Made by a program: the position numbers and the translations under genes
The notes under the pieces: generated by a model
Told to the model about the DNA's origin: nothing
Database searches by the model: none
Seen by the model: the letters and a program-made list of their open reading frames with translations, nothing else
Part shown: one piece after another, positions 37,257-49,500 of the stretch
Numbering within the stretch: position 1 is the first letter of the stretch
Layout of the letters: each line of letters opens with the position of its first letter
Assembly: GCA_014843695.1 (NCBI GenBank)
Contig: CM026402.1
Span: forward strand, 16,060,903 to 16,124,902
Reading direction: 5' to 3'
Origin: Archivesica marissinica
Lineage: Eukaryota > Mollusca > Bivalvia > Venerida > Vesicomyidae
DNA: 64,000 bases

Positions 37257-37480
37257 GTCGAGTCGTGATAGCGCAGTGGTAGCATGTTTGCTTCCGGTGC
37301 GAAAGACCCGGAGTTCGCGCCCCACTGGAGCCGTTACGATTGTGTCCTTAGGCAAGGCATATAAATTCCACATGCCTCTTCTCTCACTCATGGAGATGAA
37401 TTCCATTAGGAATGAGGTATCGAGAGTGATTAATATAGGTTGTAAGAACTTGTTTTGAAATCGAGCAAAAATATATTTGT
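37257..37480 (+). mobile_element. tRNA-derived SINE
   Basis: Head GTCGTGATAGCGCAGTGGTA (box A) with GGAGTTCGCGCCCC (box B), then GGAGCCGTTACGATTGTG and the shared tail GAGAGTGATTAATATAGGTT. The best head-to-tail example of this family here. Confidence 0.85.
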
Positions 37481-37647
37481 ATACACTAAACTAAACAATG
37501 AATCGTTATAGTCTTATTGTATGCTGTATGCTGTTAGGCAAAATGGTTGTCTTTGAAGCAATTTTAGAGGTAAAAACGAAATATGAGAAATGAAAGAGAG
37601 ATAATATGTTGTTTTTGGTGAAACATCATTATTGTTAATGCTGCTAC

Positions 37648-37785
37648 ATCAGGCCTGGAGGTTATAAAACTTTTCTCCAATCTCAATCGTCCGATTGGTT
37701 AAGCTGACAGTAGCACTCGGAATCAACCAATCAAATCACTTGAGCTTGAGATCTGAGAACAGTTTTATAACCGCGGGGCCTGGTC
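37648..37785. mobile_element. Harbinger-type MITE
   Basis: Ends CAGGCCTGGAGGTTATAAAA and, inverted, CCAGGCCCCGCGGTTATAAA match the termini of the large Harbinger elements at 14553 and 30861. At 138 bp with no coding capacity it is a deletion derivative that their transposase could have moved. Confidence 0.85.
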
Positions 37786-39140
37786 ATTGAATTGTCAGAA
37801 TGGGTATTACAAGAGGGGTGTTGGCTTAACTCTGGTATATCTTCATACATGTGACTTGTCATCTACCCATCAATCAGTAAGCATATCTACATGTACTGTA
37901 GCTCCATAGAGTACTCGGAATGTTTAACGGTTGTACCCTCTATGTTTTTCTCTTTGTTTTACTACCAATGTGTCAACATATGTAGTATTGGTACTGACGT
38001 CGAGAGGTGCAGTTATGGGTGTACGAGTCTAATTAATCATCAGTGTGTGATCTTGGAATTTCGATATTTTGGAATGGGACAACTGCCTTGTAGTAGCATG
38101 ATCACAAGAGGCAACTAATACAAGCTGAATATTTGGTTCGCTATATCTGTGATTCCAACTGGTGTGAAAGATTTGGAGGGTGACAGATTTTGTTTGGAAA
38201 ACAAAGCTCTATAAAGTTAGTCCTAACCTTCTTTGCAGACATCAACCTTGGCCTGAACATGAATGGAGTATTTGCAAATCATTAAACGTAAACTAATATG
38301 TAACTTTTGTTGATTTATTAAAAAACCCACTTCTGATTTTCAAGAATTTTTTGTCTGTTTAGTTGTTTTGTTATAAACTGATTTCATATGATCTCCCGCC
38401 GGAATTACGGCGAGTGCTTCTTCTTCTTGGTGATTTCGGCACTCCCTCAATATTGAGGATTATGTGTCGTCGCTGGTGAATTTTGAGATGATGATATTTA
38501 CAATGATTAATTAACAAATAAGTGAATGTCCAAAGACAAATATACTACAGTGCTTGTTTAAGATTTTGTACATAGAGTGAATGCTTTAGATCATGGCAGG
38601 GAGGGCAGAAACAGGGATAAGTGCTTTAAAGCCATCAAGTGTTATTGCTTCATGTGCGGCAAGGGGTAACAAGTTACATTGGATGACGGTTCTTGGCTAT
38701 TGCTTAGGCATTGTTTGTGTGTCAGTTAGGAGGCAGTTCTCAGAAACCAATGTGTGAACTTTTATGAAACGTAAACGGGTGTATATGGCAGAAAATGATG
38801 CAATTGTGCTCTAAATTACTCTTAGAACATCGAACGTCGTCTTCAGACATCATATATTACATTGACAACATCATAGAAGACATCACATCGGTTCGCGTCG
38901 GAACATGTTCTCAATGACAACATTTAAACATACAGTGTCAAAGAACGTGTGCAAAGCAGTAAAAAATAAAATGTGCTATGCCACTGCAATCAGCCAGTGG
39001 AGTAACTCATTTTAGTTCGCTGATAAATGTCGAATAATAAATATGTACATTTATCTTCATAGTGTGGTGTTGCTGTGGTGTTGCACATGCACGTTACGTT
39101 TTTTATTGTTAGCATTTTTGATGTCACACTTAACGCATGA
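37786..39140. other. Intergenic DNA, nothing recognised
   Basis: No supported gene or repeat. A 75-codon plus-strand open frame at 37891 lacks any recognisable domain. Confidence 0.5.
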
Positions 39141-39144
39141 CTTT

Positions 39145-39372
39145 ATACCCATGTGGGTAACATTTTTCATTGTCTCCTGGCAATGTCGCCGTATGAATAC
39201 AATGTCTGATGGCTGATCTGTGGTATTCTTGGTCTACTATGTGTAAACATATAAGCCTATGTGGGTAACATTAATTTTTTCATTGTCTCCTGGCAATGTC
39301 GCCGTATGAATACAATGTATGATGGCTGATCTGTGGTATTCTTGGTCTACTATGTGTAAACATATAAGCCTA
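39145..39372 (+). repeat. About 113-bp tandem duplication
   Basis: Two nearly identical copies (39145-39257 and 39257-39372) containing CATTGTCTCCTGGCAATGTC and TATTCTTGGTCTACTATGTG. Confidence 0.9.
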
Positions 39373-39762
39373 GCGGTTTCTCAATTCAAGTTATATACTG
39401 GTAATATTGCTTAATTCTGTGACAACGGATCTGAAATATTTGATACAGTATGGGATGAATCACTTGTTTCATTATTTGTTTTCTATGCTAATAATACATG
39501 TTGTTCTATGAAGTGATTATAATAGTAAATGTTTGAAAATCAGAATTTACAAACTTGTTTTGTTGCATGTGTTTGCTATAATAAAATATCTAATTGACGG
39601 CAGTGAGTGGATATTGCCAACTACATTGCCCATGTGGACATTATTTTACTTGGGTTGACAATATCATACACACTACCATGCAATATTTCTATTATACTAT
39701 CACAGATGATGTAGATGGACACAGTGCAATCCGAAAAAAAGTAATGTTATATGCTAAGTATT

Positions 39763-40016
39763 GCCCCCTTAGTTTAAACGTTATTTATTCTACAACGATT
39801 GCGAAGCAAGTTTTAACAACTTATATTAATCACTCTTGTTGGCGCAGATGAAAGCGTATATGTGGTCATTCATGTGGGAGGAAACCGGAGTACCTGGAGA
39901 AAACCACATGTCCGATCTGGCGATCACCGTACCATCTCACATACTTCCTGGTCCGAGGATCGAACCCAGGTTGCATTGGTGAGAAGCGAGCGCGCTAACC
40001 ACTGCGCTAATTGCCT
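39763..40016 (-). mobile_element. tRNA-derived SINE
   Basis: On the minus strand the head GGCAATTAGCGCAGTGGTTA (box A) and GGGTTCGATCCTCGG (box B) is followed by a body with GGTACTCCGGTTTCCTCCCA and the tail family shared with 34055 and 37257. Confidence 0.85.
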
Positions 40017-40276
40017 CATTGATGTATTTCTCAATATTCCGTAAGTGACACGACAGCACGTTACATATTCAACAATTGCAACAATACTCCATTGTGTCCG
40101 TTATATTCCAATAAGTCAGGTGTTTGATATTGACAAATATATTGTAAATTCATGGAATTTTCAATCCTAAAAATGATACTTAATTCCAAATACTTTTTAT
40201 TATACAGTACTGCTATAAAATAAACAGTTAAATAATAATTCTATCAAAACACAACAAAAATAAGTGTGAATATCGT

Positions 40277-40282
40277 TTTATT
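40277..40282 (-). terminator. Candidate polyadenylation signal of the SLC1-like gene
   Basis: AATAAA on the minus strand, about 60 bases after the stop codon at 40341-40343. Position fits a short 3' untranslated region; not proven. Confidence 0.5.
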
Positions 40283-40340
40283 TATACTATATACCGTACA
40301 TATATAATATGTGCGGCCAATGTCTATAGTTGAATAATGA

Positions 40341-40554
40341 TCACATATGTGTGTTTGTAGCAGAACTGCTCATTTCAAACCCGCGATTGATATGTGACTC
40401 CTTTTGTTCGCTGACAATCGGGTTTGATTTATCTTCAATTGGTTTATCTCCTCTGGTGTCTGAATCAATAGGTAGAGAATCGGCACAGAATTTGTCTATG
40501 AGCATAATTCCCGTCAGTTGGGTGATCAAGTTGACAACACTTCGTGAACGGTCT
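40341..40554 (-). CDS. SLC1-like gene, exon 10 (last)
   Basis: Encodes TM8 from DRSRSVVNL and an acidic/serine-rich cytoplasmic tail ending in TNTHM, then TGA. The substrate-binding arginine of TM8 and the following asparagine are kept, while the terminal Asp of the motif is Gln. Acceptor TTTTCAG at 40555-40561. Confidence 0.88.
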
Positions 40555-43500
40555 CTGAAAAGTTCCATTGATAAGATTGGTTTATTCCCTTAGCTCCTGA
40601 ATAACGATAACAATGAATGTGGATGAAGTAATGTGAAGGTGTAATAGAACTTTGATGTTTCAGCTGCATGACATCCACATACATTTGCTGTACATTTACA
40701 TACATAGCACTCAAACTCCAACCCAAAACATACCCTATTACACCCATTTTGCTCTAAATTTGGCTAGAATGAACATTTTAATGTCAATTAGGATTTCGGA
40801 CCCCTTGCAAAAATGATCAGTACTATCTAGAAGATGTCCGCTCATAAGCAAAAGAAACACTTGTTTGTACAGTCAAAACTGTCTTAACCTGTACTTTACC
40901 CACATGGAGAACCAAGGCATACATAATCACATCAGCCGCTACGACACAAGCCAATACGATTTTTGAAGTCACATAAGAGATTAAATAATCAAAAAGTTAT
41001 GACTATTTTATTTTGAAGAACACACTTTGCTACTTTCTAGTTTTGAATGTTATTATAATTCAGCATTATTGATATATCCGGATTCTCCAGCATTCGGTAG
41101 TCTCATGATTGTCTACTGTGACATGTTGGTGTAGCAACCGTGCAGTGGCTTTTGGTATTAAGTAATCCTTTGATTTATTTTTACAGATAGTTCACTTTCA
41201 CAGACACAAACTGGAAACATGTCATTGTGTACATACAATTAGTAACCCAAAGACAAACTTACATAAAGAATTCCAGTGCAAACAGCATTGCTGCGGCCTC
41301 GCCAGGTATGTTGAGTGCAGTGAGCAGGATAAGAACAGTAACGAGACTGGCACCCACTACTGACGGTATCGCCAATGCCGAGATCCATGCCAATAATCTG
41401 AAGTGGACATTCATCTCCACAATAACATAACTGTACCAGGAATGGTACTCGTCCTCAACTGAGTCCATATTGCACAGTTTACAAATGCGATGGCTCTCTA
41501 TGCCTATTTACCGACCCGTTTCAATGTCCAGATGATGCACATAGAGCCTAAAATCTTGTTAGTTCGCTCCTTAACCCTTACTGTGCTGGAAACAAGTTTA
41601 TATGTTTTGCAAACAACATAGAGCCAGATCAGACGGCACAGAACGTGGCATTTTATCAGGCTCTATGCTGTTTACTGTTAGACAAGTGGAGCTAAAACAC
41701 TTGGCTGAATAACAAACAACATAGATCCTGATCAGAAGCGGTGTTATGCGCGGCTGATCTGGATCTATGTTGTTTACACATTCCTTCAATTTATTCAGCA
41801 TTTTAAGGGTTAATGGGTCATTTACAAATGTATGTTTCACATTTAAATGACAATTTAAATTTGCTATAGGAACATAGTTTATACATTGACTTCACAGAGT
41901 CATGCCAATCTTGTATGAATTGGTATCGGATACGACGTTTAAAAATAGGTATATTATTCGTGTTATCATTAAAATTATATCTAATGTTAGTAAATCCAAG
42001 ATGATCAATGATAGATCATATTATATTAGACTAGCACTTACCACGTATGGCGCTGCATTGTTCGAAATATACATTGTTATAATAAATACTTTATTTAACG
42101 AGATAACTCAATCGAACAATTAAGTCAATCTTCTATGAGGCAACAAATTAACAATGTTAATAAGAGAATTATTATTTTTGATAATTTTAATCCAAAATAA
42201 TTAATTTTAAAAATCTTTCTTTTGCATTAATATACAGGGAGAAACCTACCAAGCTCACCTAATATAGCAATGGTGGGTGTCTGTTTACGGAGTCCAAAAA
42301 TACGCTTACAGAATTTAATGTGAAGTGTATCAATTTCCTTTAAGTTGTAGACACTCCAAACTCCAGCACCATACAATAACATGGGAGCAATCATAGTGTC
42401 GAATATATACAACTTAGTTTACGACTGCGTACTGGCCAATAATATTCATACTACAATGAAAAACACGGATACAACTTTCCATCTTGATTATTGTAAAGAG
42501 TAGCACATTAATACTTATTACATAACGAGGATGATGTCGGCCACATTGACTTCTCGACCAAGCGTCTGTATGATGAAGAAACACGAACACGTGATATACA
42601 TGACACTTCCGGCTCTTCCAATGGTTGCCGACAGTGGTGCCACCAAGCGTGATATTCGGGGATCCACGCCGTTTTTTACCTCTAAACTGTGGAAGGTTTC
42701 GGGAAGGGCAATCATGCTGAAAGGCAACCATATCCATATATGTCTACTAGAAACACTGAACCGAAGAGAAATGGAACGTTATCGTATTAATGAAAACTAT
42801 AGTTAAACGGTACGCCTAGATGTCTATAATCTCCGTGAGATCTAAAATCGAGTCTTTGTTTCGTGCAATGATGTTTGAAGTCTCTACAAATTGTGAGTGC
42901 GTGCGTTTCTCTCAAAAGATCTATTACTTTTTTTAATATAAATTATTGAAACTTCAGGCGCTTGTATTTACTTACGTACTAGACGTCACTAAGACGATCA
43001 TTATGGATGGTATGATGGTGCCGAAGAATTTGAAGGGGTTTGTTCTCCGTACGACGACGAACACAATAGGAAGTATAATGAATCCCCAGAGAATCGTAGA
43101 AACTTCAACTACAAGAACGTACAGACCAAGCTTACGGAACGTTTTTTCAACATCCGTCGTCGTCACGATAGCATTGGCGATAAGGCTGGCAACTCCTACT
43201 GGCGTCGACCTAAAATACTAGTACACTTAAACATCACTCACCAATCATAATGTATCTTAAATCTATAATATAAATCATAATATTAATATCACAAATGTGG
43301 TCCGCATAAAGCTTAGGACACAATGCGCCTAGTCCTGCTTCGTGACAAGATCTACAGGGGCATATATAGGTCGCTTCCGGTGTACAGGTAAGTAGCTTTA
43401 ACGCATGTAGAATGCAGGATTACTGAGGATAACGATCGGACTCATGACCTAGCGGTTAAGGTCGCTGAGTTCACTTATCCCTTATATCTGCAGGTCGAAT

Positions 43501-46500
43501 CCCATTAGTCGTCTTGGTATTATGTGATATAAGCTACCCGGCCTACCTGAAACAATGTATGGGAAACATGGGGTTTTCAACCGCATATAGTTGGATTGTC
43601 TGATCTCAATATAATCAAACTTCTACAACAAATAGGCAATGCTAGATTAATAATTATGTCTACAGCCGTGTTACAATAGATACGCCACTGCCGGGGTTCG
43701 ATCACACGCCACCTCGATCATTAGGCAAGTCTCATTACTAAGCTAAATTTATGGTAGATCTGTCCGTACTTAGCTGGACGGTAAATATGTCCATAATGTC
43801 GGACCGATTGTTAGGCCCGTAATACCAGTCGCATGGTCGGATATAACTGGCTGTACACATACTAGATCTAATAAATATGCATGTTGGTTCCTAATGCAAG
43901 TAAGGTATGTTGTAAGTTTTGGCCCATGGAAAAATATATAAATATAATCGTACCATATAAGGACTCTAAGGATTTTTAATATTATATCTGTTGCAGAACG
44001 GAAGAAGAAAAGGAACGGCTCGCCGTCTTCCTTCATTGCTGCAGCGCCAATGCCAAAAACTACGCTCACAACGATCAATCCTAAAACACATGAAACTGTA
44101 CAACGATCCGCCATAGTACAACAGTAACGAACTAGAGGTAATCACGTGGGGGGGGGGGGAAGGCACAAGATAAGAGCAAATGTTTCAGTTCACATGACCT
44201 TGAATTGACATTGAAATGTCAACCTCAAGGTCGTTGGGTATGACTTATATGGAAGAAAATTTCCCAATAGTTGTTCCTTTGGAACTATATGTATATCTTG
44301 TTTCGTTTTCCGGATATACGCACACTATATATAGTATTACTTCCTCCTGGACCAACCCTCTATATATCCACAAGTATTGAATTAGATAGATTTTCAACTA
44401 TATTTATCTACCTATGCAAACGATGGACTGAATAGTTTTACAGCCTATCAACACACTGGTATCATTTAAGGAAGCTATACCGAGCATAATGGCTAATTTT
44501 ACACCGTTTGAAGGGTCGGCAGCTGCTTTAAAGCTAGCGAAAACAAGCTGAGATGAGTTACCTAATGCAACCTGGTACATCCATTTCTTTATGTTGACGA
44601 GCTTTTGTTTTGTCATTAATGGTGTGTGCAATTAGTTATGGTAAGGTGAACCCTTAAATCTTCAAAGGCAGAGTAGCTAGACAGTATTAGTATTATAATA
44701 CAAAAGTCAAATAGTCAAAAACAACAACCCCGTTTTTTAAAGTTTATTTAACATTGCTATCGGCTGCGCATTTGAGCGACGGACAATTTATCTAACACAA
44801 GTTACAAAACCTTTCCTTGGCAGGCTCCAGCGGTTAACTAGTACTTCTGTACCAAACTGCCTACTTTTTCAAATACATGTACAGAGACACGGTTTGAGCG
44901 GGGCTCGAACCCGTGACCATCAGTGACGATATTCCTGATACAGTGGTATGACAACTCGACCACGGAGGTGAACTAACGTTATGTTTGGCTAGCACATTGG
45001 TAGAGCCGGCAGAACCCACGTATGTTGTATTTAATACACGCACAGTTAATTTACGTTATATTTACATAGAACATTGGTAGAGCCGGCAGAACCCACGTGT
45101 GTTGTATTTAATACACGCACAGTTAATTTACGTTATATTTACTAGAACAATGGTAGAGCCGGCAGAACCCACGTATGTTGTATTTAATACACGCACAGTT
45201 AATTTACGTTATATTTACATAGAACATTGGTAGAGCCGGCAGAACCCACGTGTGTTGTATTTAATACACGCACAGTTAATTTACGTTATATTTACTAGAA
45301 CAATGGTAGAGCCGGCAGAACCCACGTATGTTGTATTTAATACACGCACAGTTAATTTACGTTATATTTACCTAGAATATTGGTAGTTCATACAAATTTA
45401 TTTTAGCTCAATTGCGAAACAAGTTCTTTCAACTTATATTAATCATTCACGAAACCTCATTCCTGATGGAATCCATCGCCACGAGGGAGAGAGAAGAGGC
45501 AATGTGGAATTTAAATGCCTTGCATAAGGGCACACTCGTAACGGCTCCAGCGGGGCTCGAACTCCAGACCTTTCGCACCTGAAGCGAACGCGCATCCACT
45601 GGGCCATCACGACTTCCATAAAGAATATTGGTAGAGCCGGCAGAACCCACGTATGTTGTATTTAATACACGCACAGTTTATGTACGTTATATTTACTAGA
45701 ACATTGGTAGAGCCGGCAGAACCCACGTATGTTGTATTTAATACACGCACAGTTTATGTACGTTATATTTACCTAGAACATTGGTAGAGCTGGCAGAACC
45801 CACGTATGTTGTATTTAATACACGCACAGTTTATGTACGTTATATTTACCTAGAACATTGGTAGAGCCGGCAGAACCCACGTATGTTGTATTTAATACAC
45901 GCACAGTTTATGTACGTTATATTTACCTAGAACATTGGTAGAGCCGGCAGAACCCACGTATTTCTTCTCCAGTACTTGCACAGATTTAATGACATCGTGG
46001 GTGCCGTTGTTGGTAACGATTTCCACAGTCTTGAAATCATACTTTGTCTGTGCCTAGACGACAAATTATGAACGTTTATACAAACACATAGCAGCTTCCA
46101 TTGAAGTGTTCATACAAATAGTAGGGGCCTCCGTGAGTGACCTAGTGGTTACGGTCGTTGAAATCAAATATGTTGCCCCTCATCGCTGTTAGTTGAAATC
46201 CCAATGTCAACTTCTCGAATGTGAGGAAGCTATCCAGCTGGCTTGCGGATTGTCGGGGGTTCTACCCGGGTGCCCGTCAATGCCCTGAAATACTGCCCAG
46301 AATCCGGGGTCGTCCTCTAACAATATCCCAAAATGAAAGAAAGACAAATGACAACACGTCATGTATACAATAAGCTATCTTCACGCAGTAACGTTGCGCC
46401 ACAGCAAGCAAACTAACCACCACCTTTAGAAAGGCTACCCATTGGCGAAGAATCGATTTGAATGTTGATGGGACCAATGTTCGGTGAACCCCACCTGTTG

Positions 46501-49500
46501 TTTTTAAAGGTTATTGGTTTTATTGGTTATTTCATCTCAGGCATGTTATACTTTTCAAAGTTTATTGGTTATTTCATCTCGTGCGTGTTGGACTTTTCAA
46601 AGTGTACTGGTTACTTCATCTCGTGCATGTTAGACTTTTCAAAGTATATTGGTTACTTCATATCGTGCATGTTAGACTCTTCAAAGTATATTGGTTACTT
46701 CATCTCGTGCATGTTAGACTCTTCAAAGTTTATTGGTTATTTCATATCGTGCATGTTATACTTTTCAAAGTTTACTGGTTATTTCATCTCGTGCATGTTA
46801 GACTCTTCAAAGTATATTGGTTACTTCATCTCGTGCATGTTAGACTCTTCAAAGTTTATTGGTTATTTCAACTCGTGCATGTTAGACTCTTCAAAGTTTA
46901 TTGGTTATTTCATATCGTGCATGTTAGACTTTTCAATGTTTATTGGTTATTTCATCTAATTCATGTTAGACTTTTCAAAGTTTATTGGTTATTTCATCTC
47001 GTGCATGTTAGACTTTTCAAAGTTTATTGGATATTTCATCTAATTCATGTTAGACTTTTCAAAGTTTATTGGTTATTTCACCTCGTGCATGTTAGACTTT
47101 TCAAAGTTTATTGGTTATTTCATCTAATTCATGTTAGACTTTTCAAAGTTTATTGGTTATTTCATCTCAGGTATGTTAGACTTTTCAAAGTTTGTTGGTT
47201 ATTTCACCTCGTGCATGTTAGACTTTTCAAAGTTTATTGGTTATTTCATCTCGTGCATGTTAGACTTTTCAAAGTTTATTGGTTATTTCATCTCGTGCAT
47301 GTTATACTTTTCAAAGTTTATTGTTATTTCATCTCGTGCATGTTAGACTTTTCAAAGTTTATTGGTTATTTCATCTAATGCATGTTAGACTGTTCAAAGT
47401 TTATTGGTTATTTCATCTCGTGCATGTTAGACTTTTCAAAGTTTATTGTTATTTCATCTAATGCATGTTGGACTTTTCAAAGTTTATTGGTTATTTCATC
47501 TAATGCATGTTAGACTGTTCAAAGTATATTGGTTATTTCATCTCGTGCATGTTGGACTGTTCAAAGTTTATTGGTTATTTCATATCGTGCATGTTAGACT
47601 CTTCAAAGTTTATTGGTTATTTCACCTCGTGCATGTTAGACTTTTCAAAGTTTATTGGTTATTTCATATCGTGCATGTTAGACTCTTCAAAGTTTATTGG
47701 TTATTTCATCTTGTGCATGTTGGACTTTTCAAAGTTTATTGGTTATTTCATCTCGTGCATGTTAGACTTTTCAAAGTTTATTGATTATTTTATCTCGTGC
47801 ATGTTAGACTTTTCAAAGTTTACTGGTTATTTCATCTCGTGCACGTTGGACTTTTCAAAGTTTATTGATTATTTTATCTCGTGCATGTTAGACTTTTCAA
47901 AGTTTACTGGTTATTTCATCTCGTGCATGTTAGACTTTTCAAAGTTTATTGGTTACTTCATATCGTGCATGTTAGACTTTTCAAAGTTTATTGGTTATTT
48001 CATCTCGTGCATGTTGGACTTTTCAAAGTTTATTGGTTACTTCATCTCGTGCATGTTAGACTTTTCAAAGTTTATTGGTTACTTCATCTCGTGCATGTTA
48101 GACCACTGTGACGATCTGGGTTGTTAACTATTTTATTTTTATCATTAGTAATTGATGCTGACCAGAAAGCCGGCGACTATATTTGATACTTTGTAGGAAA
48201 TGTCACATGGTAGGAGCATCATTAAAATTAGCAAATATAAAAAATGCTTTAAAATGTAAACGGACGAATACGTTAAAAGCGAATGTCATTGGCTGCTGAG
48301 AACAAATTTGTGTACGTGAAAAATTAAAATAACATGTTATAAATGATTATGATTATTACTTCGTGAACTTTCTTCTGAACTAAGCAATCCACTATGTTCA
48401 CTTTTCAACTACTCAATTCACATTTCTATAGTACCTGATATATGGAAAGATGCAAATGTTACTCCACTATTCAAATCTGGTGATCGTTCTCTAGTTAACA
48501 ATTATCGTCCAATATCGCTCATAAGTAATTTAAATAAAGTAATTGAAAGAATTGTATTTAAACACACTTTCAACTTTCTACATGCCAATAACATCCTTAC
48601 TCCTTTACAGTCTGGATTCGTCCCGGGTGACTCCACCATTAATCAATTAACTTATATGCATAATGTTTTCGCACAGGCAATTGACTCCGGTAAAGAAGTC
48701 AGAGCGATCTTCTGTGACATCAGTAAGGCCTTTGATCGTGTCTGGCACAAAGGGTTATTATTTAAACTTAACTCAATCGGTATTTCTGGACCTTTGCTAT
48801 CCTGGTTCTCGTCTTATGTGCGTAGCAGAAAACAACGTGTGGTTCTCCCCGGTTGTAAATCTTCGGATAATTTTCTCACTACTGGTGTGCCACAAGGATC
48901 AATTCTCGGACCTCTTCTTTTCCTTATTTATATTAACGACATTGTTCGAGATATTCAAGCTAATATTAGACTTTATGCTGATGACACCAGTCTATACATT
49001 GTTGTTGAAAATCCAATTACGGCTTCTGCTATCCTTAACTCTGATCTCCGCACAATAGATTCATGGGCTTCAAAATGGCTTGTAAAGTTCAATCCTACTA
49101 AAACTGAATCCTTACTGATATCACGTAAACACCAAAGAAATAATTATCACCCTCCACTTCAAATGCAAACTCAACATATAACAGAAGTCCGGCATCATAA
49201 GCACCTAGGTGTGCATCTGTCACATGATCTTCGCTGGTCCACACATATAGAATACATGAAAACTAAAGTATGGAAAGGGATAAATATAATGAAAAAATTA
49301 AAATTCCAACTCGATAGAAGGTCATTAGAGATAATATATCTAACATTTATACGACCGATTCTCGAGTATGGTGATATTCTATTTGACAACTGTACCCAAT
49401 ATGAAAAAATAGATTTGGAACAAATTCAACAAGAGGCTGCCAGAATTGTTACCGGGACTACGAAACTGGTATCAATTGCTAAACTTATGACAGAAGTTGG

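Noticed and set aside
44404..44631. A 75-codon minus-strand frame between exons 6 and 5 that at first looked like another transporter exon
   Set aside because: Exons 5 and 6 already join in phase at the Gly codon of NVLGL, and the frame shows no SLC1 motif; an extra exon here would interrupt a conserved helix.
46462..48127. Open frames encoding 14-residue hydrophobic repeats that resemble membrane segments
   Set aside because: These are the three-frame readings of the 42-bp satellite, not a membrane protein.
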